Shown: one piece after another, positions 50,783-58,905 of the stretch | Position numbering within the stretch: the first letter of the stretch is position 1 | How the letters are laid out: the number at the start of each line of letters is the position of its first letter | Assembly: GCF_004143485.2 (NCBI RefSeq) | Contig: NZ_ML974135.1 | Span: 68,276-132,275, forward strand | Direction of reading: 5' to 3' | Source: Halorussus amylolyticus | GTDB taxonomy: Archaea; Halobacteriota; Halobacteria; Halobacteriales; Haladaptataceae | DNA: 64,000 nt | Program-made: the position numbers and the translations under genes | Notes under the pieces: generated by a model | What the model was told of the DNA's origin: nothing | The model's input: only the letters and a program-made list of their open reading frames with translations | The model's database searches: none

Positions 50783-51709
50783 CTACACTACGGATTCGTA
50801 GACGCCCTCGATGCGCTCGGCCATTCGGTCCAGGCTGATGTCGCTGACCGCGTCCCGCCCGTCCGAGCGCCGCGGCGATTCGAGAACGTCGGCGAGTCCG
50901 TCGGCGAGTTCGGCGTCCGAATCGCCGACGCGCGAGGGCGAGACGCCCGCGAGCTGTTCTCGCACGTCGCCCACGTCGGTCGAAACGACCGGGAGGTTAC
51001 AGCTCATCGCCTCCTTCACGGAGTTCGGCGACCCCTCGCGCTCGGAGGTCAGCAGGAGCGCGTCGGCGGCGTTCATGTACGTCGGTACCTCTGCGTGGGG
51101 GACGCCGTAGACGACCTGTAGCTCGACCGGCGCATCGACCCGCTCGCGGGCGCGCTCGACCACGCGCTCGGCGCGCGGGAGGTTCTTCACCTCGTCGGAG
51201 GGTGGATACGGAAACAGGACGTGGCGCGCGTCGGGGTCCCACCCGACTTCGGCGCGGGCCTCGTCGGTCGGACGGGGCGCGAACCGCTCCATGTCGATAC
51301 CGTGGGGGATGACGTAGCAGGATTCGCCGAGTTCGCGCGCCATCTCGTCGGACATCACGATGACGGCGTCGCAGAACCGCGCACACGCCTTCGAGAGCCA
51401 CCCGTACTCGCCCATCAGGTCCGACCCCCACAGCGAGAGGACCACGGGAAGCCGAATCTGAGCGAGCGCCATCGGCGCGGTCAGACCGTAGTTCGCGTGA
51501 ACGAGGTCGTACTCGCCGAGCGACTCCCGGACGGCTTTCGGAACGAATCGGAGGTAGTCGCCCGGCGACCGGGCGGTGACTTCCTCCTGAGCGAGGTGGT
51601 TTCCCGGTGGGGTCGCGACGTCGCACGTGACGCCGCGACGTTCGAGAATCTTCGTCTGCTGTTGGAAGAATCGGGCCTCCTCGTTCGACACCAGATTCAA
51701 CACGTTCAT
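50783..51709 (-). CDS. GT4-family glycosyltransferase
   Basis: 308 residues. GT-B fold: N-terminal MNVLNLVSNEEARFFQQQ, then LVHANYGLTAPMALAQIRLP and VVLSLWGSDLMGEYG; C-terminal nucleotide-sugar site with YVIPHGIDMERFAP, LTSEREGSPNSVKEAMSCNL and PVVSTDVGDVREQLAG (the E-x7-E motif of GT4 retaining enzymes). Length is slightly short for the family. It begins within the last bases of the DUF354 gene (ATGA overlap). Both probably build a surface polysaccharide or glycan. Confidence 0.9.
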   Translation of the reverse strand: MNVLNLVSNEEARFFQQQTKILERRGVTCDVATPPGNHLAQEEVTARSPGDYLRFVPKAVRESLGEYDLVHANYGLTAPMALAQIRLPVVLSLWGSDLMGEYGWLSKACARFCDAVIVMSDEMARELGESCYVIPHGIDMERFAPRPTDEARAEVGWDPDARHVLFPYPPSDEVKNLPRAERVVERARERVDAPVELQVVYGVPHAEVPTYMNAADALLLTSEREGSPNSVKEAMSCNLPVVSTDVGDVREQLAGVSPSRVGDSDAELADGLADVLESPRRSDGRDAVSDISLDRMAERIEGVYESVV

Positions 51710-52866
51710 CGGCGGCCACCGTCGCTCCGAACCGTCTCGGTCGCGAGCGTTCGCCCCCCGGTTCGACCCGGCTTTCGGCGCGCGATTCCATCGATTCGCG
51801 AGAGGGCTTCGGCGTGTCCGTTCGCATCGAGTTCATGGGCGCGCTCGGCCACCGCCACGACGACCGCGGTGAGGTTCACTTTGTCGGCGACGAAGTCGTC
51901 GCGCGTGTTCTCCCAGCGGTCGGTCGCCCGGTCGTCGTCGAGCAGGTCGGTCGCGGCGTCGAGGACCGCGTCGAACGCCCTGAGATTGTAGACGAGACCG
52001 TGGCGTTCGAGCGCCACGAAGTTTCCCATGTCGTCGTCGCCGACGAAGGAGTTCGACCGGATGGCGGGCGTGCCGAGCAGGGCCGCCTCGGTCACCATCG
52101 TCTGCGTGTCGGCGACGAGCAGCGAGGCCTCCGCGAGCGCGTCGTGGAGGAGCGCGGGATGGCAGTCGAAGGCGCGGGCAGGCGTCTCCGAGAGGTCCAT
52201 CTCGCCGCCCTCGTCCGAGACGAAGACGGTGACGCGCTCGGCGAGCGCCTCGACGAGACGGCGGCGCTTCTCGGGCGTGAACCCCTCGCGACCCACGTCG
52301 TGGTGGGAGCCGAACGCGTTGAAGCGGACGATTGCGTACGCCTCGTCCGCGCCGAGACCGAGTTCCTCGCGGATGCCGGTCGGCGGGTCGTAGACGTCGG
52401 GATGGAGATACGCGAGTTCCTTGAACCCCCGAAACTCGTAGTGGTTCGCGCCGAGGTCCTTCTCGAAGGTGTGAGGAGTGAGGAAGGCGTCGGTGAAGGG
52501 CTTCGAGAGCGCGTGGTCGAGGTCTGTCGTCTCCGAGTCGTCTACGAGGACGACCGGCGCGCGCGCGACGGCCCCCGCGAGCGCGGCGTACGACCCGCGA
52601 CCGAAGACGCAGTCGGGGCGGTATCGCACCGCCTTGGCCGCGATTCGGGCGTAGTGCTTCGGGAGTTCGCGGAACAGCGAGAACTTCTCGGTGTCACACC
52701 GACCGTAGAGTCCGTAGGGAACGTCGTGATAGTCGAGGAGGGCTTCGGTACAGCCGTAGTCGCGCGCGAGGACGAGGACATCGTGGCCCCGAGCGTCGAG
52801 TTCCGCGACGGCGTGTCTGTACTGGTGGACCTGTGCTGGCGTGTTCGTGAAGAACAGGTACTTCAT
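51706..52866 (-). CDS. DUF354 glycosyltransferase-like protein
   Basis: 386 residues. The DUF354 layout is clear: YLFFTNTPAQVHQYRHAVAE at the start, PDCVFGRGSYAALAGAV, VVLVDDSETTDLDHAL, EFRGFKELAYLHPDVYDP and ASLLVADTQTMVTEAALLGT. DUF354 is a GT-B-like archaeal family related to UDP-GlcNAc 2-epimerases; activity has not been shown. It overlaps the GT4 gene by ATGA, so the two genes are coupled. Start at 52866. Confidence 0.85.
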   Translation of the reverse strand: MKYLFFTNTPAQVHQYRHAVAELDARGHDVLVLARDYGCTEALLDYHDVPYGLYGRCDTEKFSLFRELPKHYARIAAKAVRYRPDCVFGRGSYAALAGAVARAPVVLVDDSETTDLDHALSKPFTDAFLTPHTFEKDLGANHYEFRGFKELAYLHPDVYDPPTGIREELGLGADEAYAIVRFNAFGSHHDVGREGFTPEKRRRLVEALAERVTVFVSDEGGEMDLSETPARAFDCHPALLHDALAEASLLVADTQTMVTEAALLGTPAIRSNSFVGDDDMGNFVALERHGLVYNLRAFDAVLDAATDLLDDDRATDRWENTRDDFVADKVNLTAVVVAVAERAHELDANGHAEALSRIDGIARRKPGRTGGRTLATETVRSDGGRR

Positions 52867-53244
52867 GGTGTACTCGATGTGTGGTCACCGGGCGCGGCCC
52901 GGCAGTCCGTACGTCCGAAACGCCCCGACAGCGTATTGTTATACGGAGCCTGAAATCGCTCCGGGCGCCGCGTGGGGCCGCGAATAACGGCGTGACGAGC
53001 AATCGGGACCGAACGACGGGGGCGCGACCCGAAGATGGGTCTCGGAGGCGTGTCGTTCGACAGAAGGGTCGTCCGCACAGGCCTGTCCGAGGGAGTCGGA
53101 AGGCGACATCGTCGCCGACGGTCGCCGTCGAGAGGCGTGTGCGGAGGTCCGGGGGCGTTCTCCGGGTGAACGCCCCGAGATGGTTCGGGGACGGTGCGAT
53201 TGGGAGGGCGCGCGACTGCTGTGAAATCGAACGTCCTCGCCGGG
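52867..53244. other. Intergenic region without a supported gene
   Basis: 378 bases between the DUF354 start and the PadR stop. It has an AT-rich patch (GTATTGTTATACGG, near 52930) suitable for a promoter of the DUF354-GT4 transcript, and is otherwise GC-rich. The long Arg/Pro/Ser-rich reading frames through it lack the acidic composition of real genes here. I see no repeat, RNA fold or small gene. Confidence 0.6.
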
Positions 53245-53538
53245 TCAGGCCGAGAGGGAGGGCTTCTCGCCGAGGTGGTCCGCTTCCCACTCACGCCGGG
53301 CGTCGATTTCCCGACTGCCACGGCTGGTCAGCGCGTAGTAGTTCGTCCGGCGGTCGCGCTCGCCCTTCTCGACCAGCCCCTTCTCGACCAGCGTGTCGAG
53401 GTTCGGGTAGAGTCGGCCGTGGTGAATTTCTTTTTCGTAGTAATTTTCGAGGTCGTCTTTGATTGCGAGCCCGTGTGGCTCGTCCTTTCCGGCGATTACG
53501 TACAGAAGGTCGCGCTGGAACCCTGTCAGGTCGTGCAT
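53245..53538 (-). CDS. PadR-family transcriptional regulator
   Basis: 97 residues, a minimal PadR. The winged helix reads LTGFQRDLLYVIAGKDEPHG, then KEIHHGRLYPNLDTLVEKGLV with the hallmark LYP motif, and RTNYYALTSRGSREIDARRE. A TATA box (TATAATTATAAA at 53564-53575) lies 27 bases or so before the ATG on the minus strand, so the transcript is leaderless. The target is unknown; the upstream MBL gene is on the same strand, separated by 101 bases. Confidence 0.9.
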   Translation of the reverse strand: MHDLTGFQRDLLYVIAGKDEPHGLAIKDDLENYYEKEIHHGRLYPNLDTLVEKGLVEKGERDRRTNYYALTSRGSREIDARREWEADHLGEKPSLSA

Positions 53539-53563
53539 GATATGCGTTTTTTGATAGCTAGTC

Positions 53564-53575
53564 TATAATTATAAA
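53564..53575 (-). promoter_or_regulatory. TATA box of the PadR gene
   Basis: An AT-rich core with dyad symmetry (TATAATTATA), centred about 31 bases upstream of the start codon on the minus strand. It is the strongest TATA-like signal in this part of the window. Confidence 0.6.
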
Positions 53576-53639
53576 CTTGGTGGCCGGTGAGGGAGAATCG
53601 AAAAGACGACCGACCCAGTGGGACGAACACCCCGAATCA

Positions 53640-55376
53640 CTACTCGTCGTCGGCAGACAGCGTGACAGTGAGTTCCTCGCCGTGTTCGAGGTCGGTGTCA
53701 CCGAGCAGTCGAAGCAGAGTCACGTCGTCGCCGCCGTCGACGACGCGGGCGCGGACCTGCCGACCGCCGACCGCGTCGTCGAGCGCGTCGAGGCGGTCGA
53801 GAACTTCGCGTCGGAACGCCTCGCCGTCGGACGAAATCGCCGCGGCGGACGCCGCGGCGATTTCGTCGTCCGGTAGTGCGGCGGTTCCGTCGTCCGCCGG
53901 TACAGCCTCCCCGTCCGCCGGTACGGCCTCTCCGTCCGCCGACGCGACGGCACCCCCGTCGGCCGACGCTCGGGGGGAAGTCGGCCGGGCGTCGGTCGCG
54001 CTCTCATCGGAGCGCCCGCCGAATCGGCGCTCGAACCGTTCGACGTCGAGGCCCTCGGCTTCGAGGTCGGGGTCGCCGATTCGCTCGACCGCGGGCAGTA
54101 CGTCGAGGTCCCCGTCCACGAGTTCGCCGAAGCGCCCGCCCGAAGACTGCCAATCTTGGGCGCGAATCGCTTGGACCGCGCTCTCGCTCAGCCACGGCGG
54201 CGACGACCACCGACCGTCGGCGTAGAGCGTCTGTGGCCGGTCGTCGGTGCTGGCCCACACGAACCGCTCATCGTACCGGCCGCGGTACTCCCGGACGACC
54301 CGACTCGGGCCGTGACCCGTGACGACGTGAATCGGATTGAATCCGGTCACGAGGTCGTCGATGACCTCGCGGGAGGTGTGGTTCACGACCTCGTAATCGT
54401 AGACGGTGCAGGCCGCGGTTGTCACCGGGTCGGTCGCGCCGCCCGTGAGTTGAATGAGGGTCGCGGTCGCGTCGTTTTCGATGGTTCGAAACAGACGACT
54501 GGCACTCCCCTCGGACGGGATTTCTGGTCCCGCGAGCGTGACCGCGCCGCGTTTCAGGAGGTCTTCGGTGTCCGCGAACGTCGGAACCGACTCGACGTTC
54601 GGCACGTCGTAGCCCAAGTCGTCGTAGAGTTTGGCGGTCTGCCCGACGAGCGTGACCGGGAGCGACTCGCCCAGTCGGTCGCCGAGGTGACCGAGCAGGT
54701 ACGCGTAGTGGACGCCGGTCAGCGCGCTCGCGGTCGCCAGAACCGAAGACCCCGCCCGCGCGCGCTCGACGATGGTGAAAAGCGAGTCCGACAGCGTCTC
54801 CTCGAACTCCGGGGCGGTCGAGACGTTGACGAAGAGGGCGTCGATACCGACCGGAAGGTCGGTCGGGAATCCGGGGTAGCCAGCCACCCGGCGCGTCGTG
54901 AAGTCGCCCGTAAAGAGGAGATGGTTCGCTCGATTCCCGTCGTGAAACCGGACGAGGAACCCGGCCGCGCCGGGCGCGTGACCCGCCGGAATCGGCCGAA
55001 CTTCCACGTCGGGGAAGACGGTCTCCCAGTCCGAGAGCGGTTCGAGCGCGTCGAGAACGTCGTCGGTCGCGCCGAGGTCGTAGTTCTTCCCGCCCTCGGT
55101 CAGCACGTCTTCGAGGACGTTCGCGGTCGCTTCGGAGGCGTAGACCGGCGCACCGTCGCGGAGCGAGTCCGCGAGCGTCCCGTAGTGGTCGAGGTGGGAG
55201 TGCGTGAGCAGCACGGCCGCGAGGTACTCGTCGGGACCGAGAACCGAGTCGAGGTCCACGCCCGACCCCGAGTCCACGAGGACGCACGCCGTGTTCCGAC
55301 TCACGCCGTCACGAAGTCGGAGGAGATACGACCCGCCACCGTTTGTAGGGTTGACGTGCTGATAGCTGAGGTTCAT
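53640..55376 (-). CDS. Metallo-beta-lactamase-fold hydrolase with repeat-rich linker
   Basis: 578 residues. The MBL zinc motif THSHLDH (58-64) is followed by PIPAGHAPGAAGF, LLFTGDFTT and a late VTGHGPSR; the region LTGVHYAYLLGHLGDRLGES and the order of motifs recall RNase-J/CPSF-like (beta-CASP) MBL proteins, but the nuclease motifs A-C are not certain. Residues about 465-515 form a low-complexity linker of ADGEAVP heptads, followed by a C-terminal domain (AFRREVLDRLDALDDAVGGR) that ends with LGDTDLEHGEELTVTL. It is probably cytoplasmic. Zinc-dependent hydrolysis is likely; the substrate is unknown. Confidence 0.75.
   Translation of the reverse strand: MNLSYQHVNPTNGGGSYLLRLRDGVSRNTACVLVDSGSGVDLDSVLGPDEYLAAVLLTHSHLDHYGTLADSLRDGAPVYASEATANVLEDVLTEGGKNYDLGATDDVLDALEPLSDWETVFPDVEVRPIPAGHAPGAAGFLVRFHDGNRANHLLFTGDFTTRRVAGYPGFPTDLPVGIDALFVNVSTAPEFEETLSDSLFTIVERARAGSSVLATASALTGVHYAYLLGHLGDRLGESLPVTLVGQTAKLYDDLGYDVPNVESVPTFADTEDLLKRGAVTLAGPEIPSEGSASRLFRTIENDATATLIQLTGGATDPVTTAACTVYDYEVVNHTSREVIDDLVTGFNPIHVVTGHGPSRVVREYRGRYDERFVWASTDDRPQTLYADGRWSSPPWLSESAVQAIRAQDWQSSGGRFGELVDGDLDVLPAVERIGDPDLEAEGLDVERFERRFGGRSDESATDARPTSPRASADGGAVASADGEAVPADGEAVPADDGTAALPDDEIAAASAAAISSDGEAFRREVLDRLDALDDAVGGRQVRARVVDGGDDVTLLRLLGDTDLEHGEELTVTLSADDE
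53830..53867. repeat. Perfect 18-bp inverted repeat inside the MBL gene
   Basis: Arms 53830-53847 (GACGAAATCGCCGCGGCG) and 53850-53867 are exact complements separated by GA. It encodes the Ala-rich end of the linker, DDEIAAASAAAISSD. Like the GT87 example it falls at an unconstrained linker and keeps the frame. Confidence 0.85.
53891..53953. repeat. 21-bp tandem repeat encoding heptads in the MBL linker
   Basis: Three units of 21 bases (CGTCCGCCGGTACAGCCTCCC, CGTCCGCCGGTACGGCCTCTC and a diverged CGTCCGCCGACGCGACGGCAC) encode ADGEAVP-type heptads. The period is a multiple of three, so copy number can change without shifting the frame. Confidence 0.75.
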
Positions 55377-55503
55377 CCGCGACCGAACATCCTTCTACGT
55401 TCTTTGATTTCAACGCGAGCCATACCTATGTAATTGAGGTGGGGAGACGTAAATTCTTCGCAAACGAATAGCTACTATCAGTTCCGAGAGATGAGGCGGC
55501 GCG

Positions 55504-56328
55504 TCAGTCCTCGGATTCGAACGACGCGATTCGTCCCCACGAACTCTTCTTGCCCCACAGCCCCGACCGCATGCATTCGAGTTCGACGATTTGGGAGTTG
55601 TCCACGAACAGATTCACCTCCGGCCCGAAGTTCTTGATGTACCACTCGAACACGTCGGGGTCGGCCGCCTCGAACACGCAGTTCTCGATGCCGACTTCGT
55701 TGGCGATGGTGAACGCCACGTCGGTCCGCCACTCGCGGACCTGCTCGGTGATTCCCTCGGACTCGACCATGATTTTGTAGGCCCCCGCGTCGAGGTGGCG
55801 CTGGGCCTCCCGGACCGCGCTCGCGGGGTCGATGGCCTCCTCGCTCTCTAAGTCCTCGACGCTCGACGCACCGCCCGCGCCGAACTGGACGTTGATTTCG
55901 GGCTTTGGCTTCAGGCCGTGGTCCTGTACCAACTCCGTCAGCGCCACCAAGTCGTCGGTGCCGATGGCGATGAACCCCGACGAGATTTCCACGATGTCGA
56001 AGCCCAAGGCTCCGGCCTCCTCGACGTATCGCTCGACGTTGTCGTGGTCCCGGACGAGGACGTTCTCGATGAACCCCCCGGTCGAGACCTGTACGTCGTG
56101 GTCGTGACAGATCTCGATGAGTTCGGTCACGGCCTCCTCGGGCATCAGCGCGAACGACCCGCCCGAGAATTTGTAGATATCGACGTACTCGCCCATCGTA
56201 TCGAGGATATCCCGGAGTTCGCGCGGCCCCATCGGGTCGTAGTACGGTCCCCGAATCTCGGTGATGCCCGTGTCTCTCGGCTTCGATTCGCGCTCGTTGA
56301 CGTGCAGAAAGTCGAATGCTCTACTCAT
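55504..56328 (-). CDS. comA: Phosphosulfolactate synthase (ComA-like)
   Basis: 274 residues from the ATG at 56328. The TIM-barrel family signature is strong: TEIRGPYYDPMGPRELRDIL, VDIYKFSGGSFALM, VQVSTGGFIENVLV, GFDIVEISSGFIAIG and LKPKPEINVQFGAGG with catalytic acidic residues, ending LFVDNSQIVELECMRSGLWG. ComA adds sulfite to phosphoenolpyruvate to give phosphosulfolactate, the first step of coenzyme M synthesis in methanogens. Haloarchaea do not make methane, and no comB or comC is nearby, so here it may supply sulfolactate or a related C3 sulfonate. Monocistronic; 127 bases after the MBL gene. Confidence 0.88.
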   Translation of the reverse strand: MSRAFDFLHVNERESKPRDTGITEIRGPYYDPMGPRELRDILDTMGEYVDIYKFSGGSFALMPEEAVTELIEICHDHDVQVSTGGFIENVLVRDHDNVERYVEEAGALGFDIVEISSGFIAIGTDDLVALTELVQDHGLKPKPEINVQFGAGGASSVEDLESEEAIDPASAVREAQRHLDAGAYKIMVESEGITEQVREWRTDVAFTIANEVGIENCVFEAADPDVFEWYIKNFGPEVNLFVDNSQIVELECMRSGLWGKKSSWGRIASFESED

Positions 56329-56465
56329 CGGAACCCCCGGACGGGGTACGACGAACGCGCACTTTACTGTTCGCCAGTGCGACGAGATGGTGTTTTGGGA
56401 GACATCGCTCGGCGACACTAACCACAAAAAAACGACACGCCGACCAATCCACACGGGGTGGGAAT

Positions 56466-56590
56466 GAAAGGGGCCGCCCGGTCGCGCCCGAAGGGTATGG
56501 TCGTCTCAGCGACCCCTATCCGCGCCGACGCGGTGCGTTGCGGGAGGCGCGGATATGTCGCTGAGCGACCGCGACCGGGCGGGGGCTTTC
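56466..56590. ncRNA. Structured RNA element B (second homologous copy)
   Basis: 125 bases, intergenic, orientation unknown. P1: GAAAG (56466-56470) with CTTTC (56586-56590), 3x3 GGG internal loop, and CCGCCCGGTCGCG (56474-56486) with 56570-56582. Small hairpin CCC/GGG follows. P2: GGTCG (56499-56503), one bulged T, CTCAGCGA (56505-56512) with TCGCTGAG (56558-56565) and CGACC (56566-56570). P3: ATCCGCGCC (56518-56526) with 56546-56554, closing a 19-base loop with GCGGTG and TTG. Compared with element A, the P2 and P3 arms change on both sides so that pairing is kept, while P1, the bulge and the ATATGTCG strand are conserved. Confidence 0.75.
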
Positions 56591-56814
56591 TGGCTGTTCT
56601 AAATTTCATCGGTTGGCGTGGTCGTAGTGGCTGAAAAGAGCTTTCTACAACACCGCGACGAAGTTCGTCGTGAAGTACAGAAACGAGCGACGGCGTGAAG
56701 TGAGAGAAGCGAACGACTCCTTGAGCCACTGAGAACCGCATCCGCACCGCGAACCCCGAAAACACCACCCAAATCGCCCCCGAAGCCTAACTGCCTCGAA
56801 ACCGTCCAACTTCC

Positions 56815-56958
56815 ATGGCATATCAGACGACTCTCGGCTGGTCGCTCGTCTCCTCGGGTATCGTCACGCTCCTGCTCAAAGTGCTCCCCTACGACTCGCT
56901 CTGGTGGGGTCTCGGCCTGCTCGTCGTGGGAATTGTACTCCTCTACGTCCGACAGTAG
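56815..56958 (+). CDS. 47-residue two-helix membrane peptide
   Basis: An ATG-to-TAG frame of 48 codons beginning MAYQTTLGWSLVSSGIVTLL, then LKVLPYDSLWWGLGLLVVGI and a terminal VLLYVRQ. Two hydrophobic helices are separated by a short LPYDS turn, with a basic C-terminus. Codon usage is GC-rich like its neighbours. It ends 13 bases before the stop of a convergent gene. The structured RNA element B lies 224 bases upstream. No similarity is recognised, so the function is unknown. Confidence 0.65.
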   Translation: MAYQTTLGWSLVSSGIVTLLLKVLPYDSLWWGLGLLVVGIVLLYVRQ

Positions 56959-56971
56959 AGGAAATCGAACC

Positions 56972-57298
56972 TCACTCGACGTGAACGCGGGTGACGTGCC
57001 CGCCGCACCCGCACTGTTCGACGTACTCCCACTCGGCGTCGTCGCCGAAAGCGGCGTCGAGCGCGCCGAACAAATACGTTTCCGGACGGCCGTGGTCCCC
57101 GTGGGTCACGAGATTGACGTGGTGGCCCTCGGTGGTGTGTTCGACCGCCGAAACCGCCTGTTCGACCACGAGGGCGCGGCTCTCGGCGTGCCGAGGTTGT
57201 TCGAGGTTCGCGGACCACGAATTGTCGTGGACGCGGTCGGTAATCGGTTCGATTTCTGCATCTCGGTCGTCGGCGTGGTGGTGACTGGTGGCGTCCAT
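56972..57298 (-). CDS. 108-residue conserved-looking protein with a CGCGGH terminus
   Basis: 108 residues from the ATG at 57298 (a further ATG at 57343 exists). N-terminus DATSHHHADDRDAEIEPITD, a helix SRALVVEQAVSAVEHTTEGH, then HVNLVTHGDHGRPETYLFGA and a Cys/His cluster YVEQCGCGGHVTRVHVE at the end. The paired Cys and several His suggest metal binding. No family is recognised. It lies 78 bases downstream of the MmgE/PrpD gene on the same strand and might share its transcript. Confidence 0.6.
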   Translation of the reverse strand: MDATSHHHADDRDAEIEPITDRVHDNSWSANLEQPRHAESRALVVEQAVSAVEHTTEGHHVNLVTHGDHGRPETYLFGALDAAFGDDAEWEYVEQCGCGGHVTRVHVE

Positions 57299-57376
57299 AC
57301 CGAGACGTTGGTTGCGCCACCCGGAAAGCACACTCCCGAACACGTTCGGTCGGGTCGCCGAGGCGGGCGACTTCGG

Positions 57377-58759
57377 TCAGTCCAGCAGGTCCACCAACTC
57401 CGATACGTCGCGGTCTTCCAACTGCAACACCGTCTCGACAATCTCCTCGCGCTTGGCCTCGTCATAGCGCTCTCCCGCGGTTTCGTGAAACTTCGTCTCG
57501 ATTTGGTCCCACGACATCGGATTCTTGGGGTGGCCCGCGAACCAGTCTTTCTCCACGAGGTAGGTCGTCCCGTCGGTCGTCTCGACCGCCACGACCGCGG
57601 GCATCTCGCCGCCCTCGAACCGGTCGGTGAGTTCGTCGTCCTCCGAGACTTCGACTTTCCGGAGGAGTTCCTGCACGTCGTCGCGCTGGATTCGCTCGGG
57701 GTCGTACTGGGCGTTGCCCATCTCGCGGTCGATGAGCGAGACGGCGAGCATGTAGGGGAGCGAGTGGTCGGCTTGGGCCTTCGTCTCGACTTCGTAGCGA
57801 CTCCCCTCGCCGCCGCCGATGATGAGTTTCGCGCCCGCGAAAGTGTCGAGTCGAATCTTCTCGACCGCCTCGGGGTCGATGTCCTCGCGCTCGGCGAGTT
57901 CGATGATGCCCTCGACCGCCGACTGGGCGTACGTCTCGGCGACGTACTTCTTCGTCATCACGTCGTGGACGCGCTCGGCGGGCGTGTACTCGACTTCGAA
58001 ATCCTTCGAAACGACCTGTTTCCACCCCTTCTGGCCCTCGAACAGATTCGTCGGTCCCTCCAGTCCGTTCTTCGCGAGGAACGCCGAGTACACCGCGTTC
58101 CGGGCGGCGTTCGCCGACGCGATTCCCTTCCACTCCGAGATGCCTCCTGTCCGCGTCACCCGGAGCGCGTTGTGGGCGGTGCCCGCGATGCCGACCGCCG
58201 ACCGGAACGCCTCGCGGTCCAAGTCCAGAATTTTGCTCGCTCCGGCGGCCGCGGAAATCACGGTGTGAGTCACGTGGTCCCACCCCCTGTCGCGGACCGG
58301 CGCGGCCCACGCGAGCGCGCCCTGCACCTCGTAGGCGACACCGACAGCGGTAACGAGGTCTTTCCCGGAGGCGTCGGCGTACTCGCCGCAGGCCATCACG
58401 CCCGCGACGTTGTCGCTCGGGTGGGGCGTCTCGCCCGGCGCGAGAAACGAGTCCATGTAGTCGAGATACCGCGTGAGCGTCGTGTTGTACATCGCGGCGT
58501 CTGGCGGCGAGGCCGACCCGCCGCCCCACAGCGAACACGCCGCTTCGTCGCCGGTCGTCCCGTCGCTCCCGGCCGCTCCGCCAGCGCCGAACTCCCCCAC
58601 GGTGTCGCGAACGATGCCGACCGGGCCCTCGTCCATCGCGGCGACCCCGATGCCGATGGAATCGAGAATCCGTTTTTTGAGTTCGTCTACGGTGTCGTCG
58701 CTCAGGTCCTCGAAGTCGAGACCGAGCGCGAAGTCGGCCATCTCGGCGGTCGTCGTCAT
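57377..58759 (-). CDS. MmgE/PrpD-family protein
   Basis: 460 residues, the usual size. Core motifs include LKKRILDSIGIGVAAMDEGP, RYLDYMDSFLAPGETPHPSD, VGVAYEVQGALAWAAPVRDR, HNALRVTRTGGISEWKGIAS and a helical C-terminal domain (YDEAKREEIVETVLQLED). The family includes 2-methylcitrate dehydratase (PrpD) and related dehydratases and decarboxylases. There is no prpB/prpC gene nearby, so the activity is not assigned. I chose the ATG at 58759; residues upstream in frame are Arg/Pro-rich. Confidence 0.88.
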   Translation of the reverse strand: MTTTAEMADFALGLDFEDLSDDTVDELKKRILDSIGIGVAAMDEGPVGIVRDTVGEFGAGGAAGSDGTTGDEAACSLWGGGSASPPDAAMYNTTLTRYLDYMDSFLAPGETPHPSDNVAGVMACGEYADASGKDLVTAVGVAYEVQGALAWAAPVRDRGWDHVTHTVISAAAGASKILDLDREAFRSAVGIAGTAHNALRVTRTGGISEWKGIASANAARNAVYSAFLAKNGLEGPTNLFEGQKGWKQVVSKDFEVEYTPAERVHDVMTKKYVAETYAQSAVEGIIELAEREDIDPEAVEKIRLDTFAGAKLIIGGGEGSRYEVETKAQADHSLPYMLAVSLIDREMGNAQYDPERIQRDDVQELLRKVEVSEDDELTDRFEGGEMPAVVAVETTDGTTYLVEKDWFAGHPKNPMSWDQIETKFHETAGERYDEAKREEIVETVLQLEDRDVSELVDLLD

Positions 58760-58847
58760 GGCCGGGCGTGCGACGACTCCACGCAAAAAACGGGTCGTGC
58801 GTTCAGTCGGAAACGGTCGCGAGAGCGTGAGTAAGCCGGTGTTACGC

Positions 58848-58883
58848 GCCGCGAGAATCGGCCGTTCGGCCGATTCTCGCGGC
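58848..58883. terminator. Perfect 17-bp hairpin downstream of the surface-protein gene
   Basis: Arms 58848-58864 (GCCGCGAGAATCGGCCG) and 58867-58883 are exact complements around TT. It begins 22 bases past the stop of the surface-glycoprotein gene (minus strand) and lies upstream of MmgE/PrpD. A 3'-end hairpin on an abundant mRNA is likely. There is no T-tract. Confidence 0.55.
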
Positions 58884-58905
58884 CGCACAGCGCCATCCTG
58901 GTAGC

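Noticed and set aside
52881..53462. 193-codon frame across the DUF354-PadR spacer
   Set aside because: Arg/Pro/Ser-rich composition, unlike the acidic genes of this genome, and it overlaps the PadR gene.
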